64,000 bases of DNA from Chryseobacterium sp. ON_d1 (GTDB lineage Bacteria > Bacteroidota > Bacteroidia > Flavobacteriales > Weeksellaceae). The stretch is from positions 186,001-250,000 of the forward strand of contig NZ_BJTC01000003.1 of the NCBI RefSeq assembly GCF_006829085.1, read 5' to 3'. The notes below the pieces were generated by a model, which was not told where the DNA came from, searched no databases, and worked only from the letters and a program-made list of their open reading frames with translations. Numbering within the stretch: the first letter of the stretch is position 1; each line of letters begins with the position of its first letter. Below, piece by piece: positions 60,733 to 64,000 of this stretch. A program made the position numbers and the translations under genes.

Positions 60733-61755
60733 ATGGAGCAAAATATTTTAATTATCGGAGGAAACGGGTTGGTAGGCAAAACAATTTCCCGAATCCTGAA
60801 ATCAAGAAATCCTCATCTTACTGTTTTTATCGGAGGCCGAAAAGGAGGAAAAACAGATAAAGATCTGAGAATTGATATTACAGATCCTTCTTCTTTTAAA
60901 GTGATTTCTGACAAAAAAATAAATCTCATCATTCTTTCCGTCAATGATAAAGAGGATCATGTTCTTCGTTTCGCTATTGATCATCAGATAGATTATCTGG
61001 ATATTACGAAGCCTACCCCGGCCTTGGTGAAAGCCTATAATATTGCCGGAAAAGCGGAAGTGAACAGCAGAATTGTCTTCAGTTCAGGCTGGATGGGCGG
61101 TATTGTCCCCGGGTTGGTTAATATCTTGTCTGATTCAGGGGATATTAATGAAGTAAAACTCTTTGTCTACTATTCCGTGAAAGACCTGGCAGGGGAGAGT
61201 TCTGCGCATTTTATGGCGGAAAACGTAGCGGTACCTTTTGTGCATTATAAAAATGATAAACCGGTTTCTATCAGGCATTTTTTAGATACTGAAGCTTTTA
61301 ATTTTTCTTTTGGAATAGGGAGGAGAAGTGCATATAATTTTGATGTGCCTGATTTGTACATTCTCAACAAAGTGGAAAGAATTTCTGATGTTAACGTAAA
61401 AATGACCTATAATTCAAAATTCATTACCTGGCTTTTGGGGGCATTTCAATACTTAAGAATTTATAATATACTGTCTTTAAAGGAGAGAAAAATGATTTTC
61501 GGGTCGAGTGGAAACGGTGACCAGTCAGTCTTTGAAATTGTAGTTGATGATCAGGCTGGACAAAAGAAGCTGAGTTTGCAGAGCTTAAAAGGACAGGCAG
61601 AACTTACTGCTCTATCTGCTGTTCTGCATACCGAAGAACTGTTGAGAAATCCTCATGAAAATAAGGTCTATTTCAGCCATCAGCTGCATGAGCCTTTATC
61701 ATTACTGGCACAGCTTAATGCCTATGATTCTATCAATATCAATGTGACATCATGA
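60733..61755 (+). CDS. Saccharopine-dehydrogenase-like NAD(P)-binding protein
   Basis: 340-aa soluble protein. A Rossmann motif opens it (ILIIGGNGLVGKTISRIL), then LTVFIGGRKGGKTDKDLRID and INLIILSVNDKEDHVLRFAI as in the saccharopine dehydrogenase NADP-binding family. The C-terminal half lacks motifs I can tie to a substrate. Start chosen at ATG 60733, 12 bases after a -7 box. Its stop overlaps the next gene's ATG by 4 bases (ATGA), so the two reductases are coupled and likely work in one pathway under the Crp-like regulator. Confidence 0.75.
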   Translation: MEQNILIIGGNGLVGKTISRILKSRNPHLTVFIGGRKGGKTDKDLRIDITDPSSFKVISDKKINLIILSVNDKEDHVLRFAIDHQIDYLDITKPTPALVKAYNIAGKAEVNSRIVFSSGWMGGIVPGLVNILSDSGDINEVKLFVYYSVKDLAGESSAHFMAENVAVPFVHYKNDKPVSIRHFLDTEAFNFSFGIGRRSAYNFDVPDLYILNKVERISDVNVKMTYNSKFITWLLGAFQYLRIYNILSLKERKMIFGSSGNGDQSVFEIVVDDQAGQKKLSLQSLKGQAELTALSAVLHTEELLRNPHENKVYFSHQLHEPLSLLAQLNAYDSININVTS

Positions 61756-62330
61756 AAAAAATAGCAATTATCAACGGACATCCCCATAAAGATTCCTTCA
61801 ATTTTGGAGTTGCGGAAGCTTATAAGTCGGGAGCTGTAGCATCAGGAGCCGAAGTCAGGGAAATTGTGATCCGGGATTTAGATTTCAATCCCAATCTGCA
61901 GTTTGGATACCGGAAAAGAATGGAACTTGAACCGGATTTGGTGAAAGCCTGGGAAATTATACAATGGGCAGATCATCTGGTTTGGGTACATCCTGTGTGG
62001 TGGGGAGGATTTCCAGCCATTATGAAAGGATTTATAGACCGGTTATTTTTACCCGGAATGGCTTATAAATACCGGGAAAATTCCGTGTGGTGGGATAAAC
62101 TGCTAAAAGGAAAAACAGCTCACATCCTTACAACATTGGACCAGCCGGGATGGTATTACCGTTTGTTTTTCGGAAGACCCAGTGTCAATCAGCTTAAAAA
62201 ATCCATCCTGGAATATTGTGGAGTAAAACCCATTAAACTGACTTACATCGGTATCATCCGGAATTCGAAGGATGAGCAGCGAAATCAGTGGCTGAGAAAG
62301 GTGAAGGACTTGGGGAGAAATTTAAAGTGA
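61752..62330 (+). CDS. NAD(P)H dehydrogenase (quinone), flavodoxin-like fold
   Basis: 192-aa flavoprotein of the NQO1/MdaB group. KKIAIINGHPHKDSFNFGVA is the phosphate-binding start; WADHLVWVHPVWWGGFPAIM, KGFIDRLFLPGMAYKY and HILTTLDQPGWYYRLFFG are the flavin and dimer blocks. It probably reduces quinones or similar electrophiles with two electrons. It is coupled to the saccharopine-like gene by a 4-base overlap. Confidence 0.9.
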   Translation: MKKIAIINGHPHKDSFNFGVAEAYKSGAVASGAEVREIVIRDLDFNPNLQFGYRKRMELEPDLVKAWEIIQWADHLVWVHPVWWGGFPAIMKGFIDRLFLPGMAYKYRENSVWWDKLLKGKTAHILTTLDQPGWYYRLFFGRPSVNQLKKSILEYCGVKPIKLTYIGIIRNSKDEQRNQWLRKVKDLGRNLK

Positions 62331-62350
62331 GTTTTGATTTAGTCCATTAA

Positions 62351-62406
62351 ACTATTGAAAAAATGTAATCTTTAATGGATACAACATTTTTTCAATAGTA
62401 TTTTTA
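62351..62406. terminator. Terminator between the quinone reductase and terC genes
   Basis: 16-bp perfect stem ACTATTGAAAAAATGT / ACATTTTTTCAATAGT with a 17-base loop, then ATTTTTATT; it can serve both convergent genes. Confidence 0.8.
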
Positions 62407-62418
62407 TTATCTGTCAGT

Positions 62419-63435
62419 TTAAGTTGTTGCTTCTTTCTGGGGAAAAAGAAGAGACATAAGAACTGATAGAATGAGTATTCCGGCGACAATTCCCAAAGAT
62501 ATGGGCGATGGAATATGAACCCAGGGAGATATCAGCATTTTAACGCCAATGAAGCTTAAGATAACAGCCAGCCCGTAAGGCAGTTTGCTGAACATATGAA
62601 TGAAATTTGCAAGTAAGAAATACAACGATCTTAAGCCCAGAATGGCAAAAATATTAGAGGTATAGAGAATAAAAGGATCTTTTGAAATAGCAAAAATAGC
62701 AGGAATGGAATCCACTGCGAATAAAACGTCAGTAAACTCAATAACAGCTACTACAATCAGGAGGGGAGTAGCCATTTTAATGCCGTTCTGAATGGTGAAA
62801 AATTGATCACCGGCATAGTTGTCAGAAACTTTCCAGCATTTTTTTATAAGTTTTGCACCAGCAGTATTACTGAAATCTTTTTCATCCTCATCATCTCCTT
62901 CTCCCCACGATTTGACTCCGGCATATATCAGAAATAGACCAAACAGCGTCATTACAATGTTGATCTGTACTGCTTTACCGAATATATGTGTCTCAGGGAG
63001 ATAAGTTAACTGTATGATTCCGATACCAGCAAATATAAATAGAGCTCTGAAAATTAAAGCTCCAATAATTCCCCAGAACAATACTTTATGATGCAGATAT
63101 TTGGGTACTTTAAAAAAGCTGAAAACAAGGATGAAAACAAACAGATTATCTACGGAAAGTGCTTTCTCTATCCAATAGGCAGCCTGGAACTGTGTGAATT
63201 TTTCAAAGGCCAGTGCATTGCCTCCTTCATCCTGATTGAATATCCAGTAGATAATACCTGAAAAAACCATTGATAGTGAAATCCATATGACTGACCATAC
63301 TGTTGCTTCTTTAGTGGAAACTTCATGGGCTTTTCTGTTAAAAACACCCAGATCCAGCAACAGCATTATCATAATAAGTAATGCAAAGCCGATGATAAGT
63401 CCTGGATGTAAATCTATAATATTTTGTTGATCCAT
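62419..63435 (-). CDS. TerC/Alx family membrane protein
   Basis: 338-aa inner-membrane protein with about nine segments. The family's membrane-embedded acidic motifs are present: FQAAYWIEKALSVDNLFVFI, LVFSFFKVP, LLIVVAVIEFTDVLFAVDSI and PAIFAISKDPFILYTSNIFA. A charged cytoplasmic loop (GEGDDEDEKDF) separates two halves. TerC proteins take part in tellurite/stress resistance and metal (Mn) handling. It lies 8 bases downstream of the kinase-like gene, a pairing seen in Ter stress clusters. Confidence 0.88.
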   Translation of the reverse strand: MDQQNIIDLHPGLIIGFALLIMIMLLLDLGVFNRKAHEVSTKEATVWSVIWISLSMVFSGIIYWIFNQDEGGNALAFEKFTQFQAAYWIEKALSVDNLFVFILVFSFFKVPKYLHHKVLFWGIIGALIFRALFIFAGIGIIQLTYLPETHIFGKAVQINIVMTLFGLFLIYAGVKSWGEGDDEDEKDFSNTAGAKLIKKCWKVSDNYAGDQFFTIQNGIKMATPLLIVVAVIEFTDVLFAVDSIPAIFAISKDPFILYTSNIFAILGLRSLYFLLANFIHMFSKLPYGLAVILSFIGVKMLISPWVHIPSPISLGIVAGILILSVLMSLLFPQKEATT

Positions 63436-63443
63436 AATAAGAA

Positions 63444-64000
63444 TTAATTATGAGTTAAAGTAATATACATAAGCCTTCCTCCTTCTTCGTCTGAAAGCAT
63501 AATCTTCTTTCCGTCCCTGATTTCGACCATCGAATTAACGGGGATAACCTTATTCTCAGACAGATCTTTCATGGAAGGCATTCCCTGATTGACGAGCATC
63601 CATTTGTTTTGGTAAAATGTAAAATAACCTACGGGTTTTTTATCTTCCGGGGTGAGACTTTCATTCCGGATTACTTTCCTGGACGCATGCCATTTAAAAA
63701 GATATTGATTATGGTATACCATCAGTCTGTGATTCTCAGGTTTCCATACATTATCTTTAAATTTATAATACAGATCAATAACGGGTAAACTTCCTTTGTG
63801 AGGGGTGCCGCAAAAAGGGCATTTGGGAGCAGAGGTATTGTCAAAGACATACCATTTTTCATCACAATCCGGATTGCTGCAGGGTTGTATCAGGTCTACT
63901 GTTTTCAGAAGAGCTGTTTCCCATTCATTGGCAATGGGTCTTAGAATAGGATTGTGCAAACCATCGATAAACGCTTTTTTAAAGAGTTCTGTCAGATAAG
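63444..64000 (-). CDS. C-terminal part of a protein-kinase-like protein with zinc ribbon (partial)
   Basis: The frame is open to the window edge; the in-frame TTG at 63959 is not a real start. The upstream part reads YLTELFKKAFIDGLHNPILR, then PIANEWETALLK, which is the final helix region of a Ser/Thr-kinase domain. A four-Cys ribbon follows (CSNPDCDEKWYVFDN and CPFCGTPH), then a beta-rich domain of about 120 residues. This order (kinase, ribbon, beta domain) is known from Ter stress-response gene clusters, and terC lies 8 bases downstream. The N-terminal kinase lies outside the window. Confidence 0.68.
   Translation of the reverse strand, partial: YLTELFKKAFIDGLHNPILRPIANEWETALLKTVDLIQPCSNPDCDEKWYVFDNTSAPKCPFCGTPHKGSLPVIDLYYKFKDNVWKPENHRLMVYHNQYLFKWHASRKVIRNESLTPEDKKPVGYFTFYQNKWMLVNQGMPSMKDLSENKVIPVNSMVEIRDGKKIMLSDEEGGRLMYITLTHN

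Noticed and set aside
63957..63959. TTG as the start of the last gene
   Set aside because: The frame continues upstream to the window edge with kinase-like sequence, so the gene is truncated by the window.

Overview
The window looks like chromosomal DNA from a Flavobacteriia member of the Bacteroidota, most likely a Chryseobacterium-like Weeksellaceae. Supporting signs are AT-rich DNA, type IX secretion/gliding genes (porU, porV, gldJ), Bacteroidota -7 promoter boxes (TAnnTTTG), almost no Shine-Dalgarno sequences, many small SC-type lipoproteins, and palindromic intergenic repeats. I saw no rRNA, tRNA, CRISPR array, transposase or prophage genes. The genus is inferred from gene content and style, not from a marker gene.

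Layout. 1-8.2 kb: the start of a FUSC-type membrane protein, a subclass B1 metallo-beta-lactamase with a lipoprotein signal, then the T9SS block (porU-porV leftward, gldJ rightward). 8.2-17.6 kb: cell-envelope and housekeeping genes (murF, Nudix, SRPBCC, beta-helix protein plus AraC regulator, anmK, lptC, an outer-membrane barrel, aldehyde dehydrogenase). 18-24.4 kb: holB, a tiny Cys-rich secreted protein, and a TetR-TolC-EmrA-EmrB efflux operon. 24.5-31.7 kb: accessory stretch with an unknown 198-aa protein, a DoxD/DoxA fusion, alpha/beta hydrolase, tag, a pseudogene with one in-frame stop, an HxlR/oxidoreductase pair and three orphan small genes. 31.7-43.2 kb: FAD-linked oxidase, patatin with an internal membrane hairpin, CorA, fabH, thioredoxin-TPR protein, TPR/AraC-type regulator, two small lipoproteins and pruA.

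43.6-55.5 kb is the functional centre: a complete urease system in one orientation. It holds a secreted protein, ureA, ureB, ureC, an outer-membrane barrel inside the operon, ureE, ureF, ureG, ureD, a UreH/NicO-like presumed nickel permease, a urea transporter, a TonB-dependent receptor and an AraC regulator. Together these could bring urea and nickel across both membranes, mature the enzyme and regulate the set; the barrel and receptor roles are inferred. 55.6-64 kb: topoisomerase IB with two small membrane proteins, an M24 aminopeptidase, a candidate short RNA or attenuated leader, a Crp/Fnr regulator followed by two oxidoreductases, TerC, and the C-terminal end of a protein kinase with a zinc ribbon.

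The least explained feature is the intergenic DNA. It carries several repeat families: in-phase heptanucleotide arrays, often as inverted arms; a 7-bp perfect tandem array of 14 units; a ~230-bp MITE-like element in two copies; a two-hairpin REP/RAYT-like element in three copies; and a palindromic GCTTCGC-core element.
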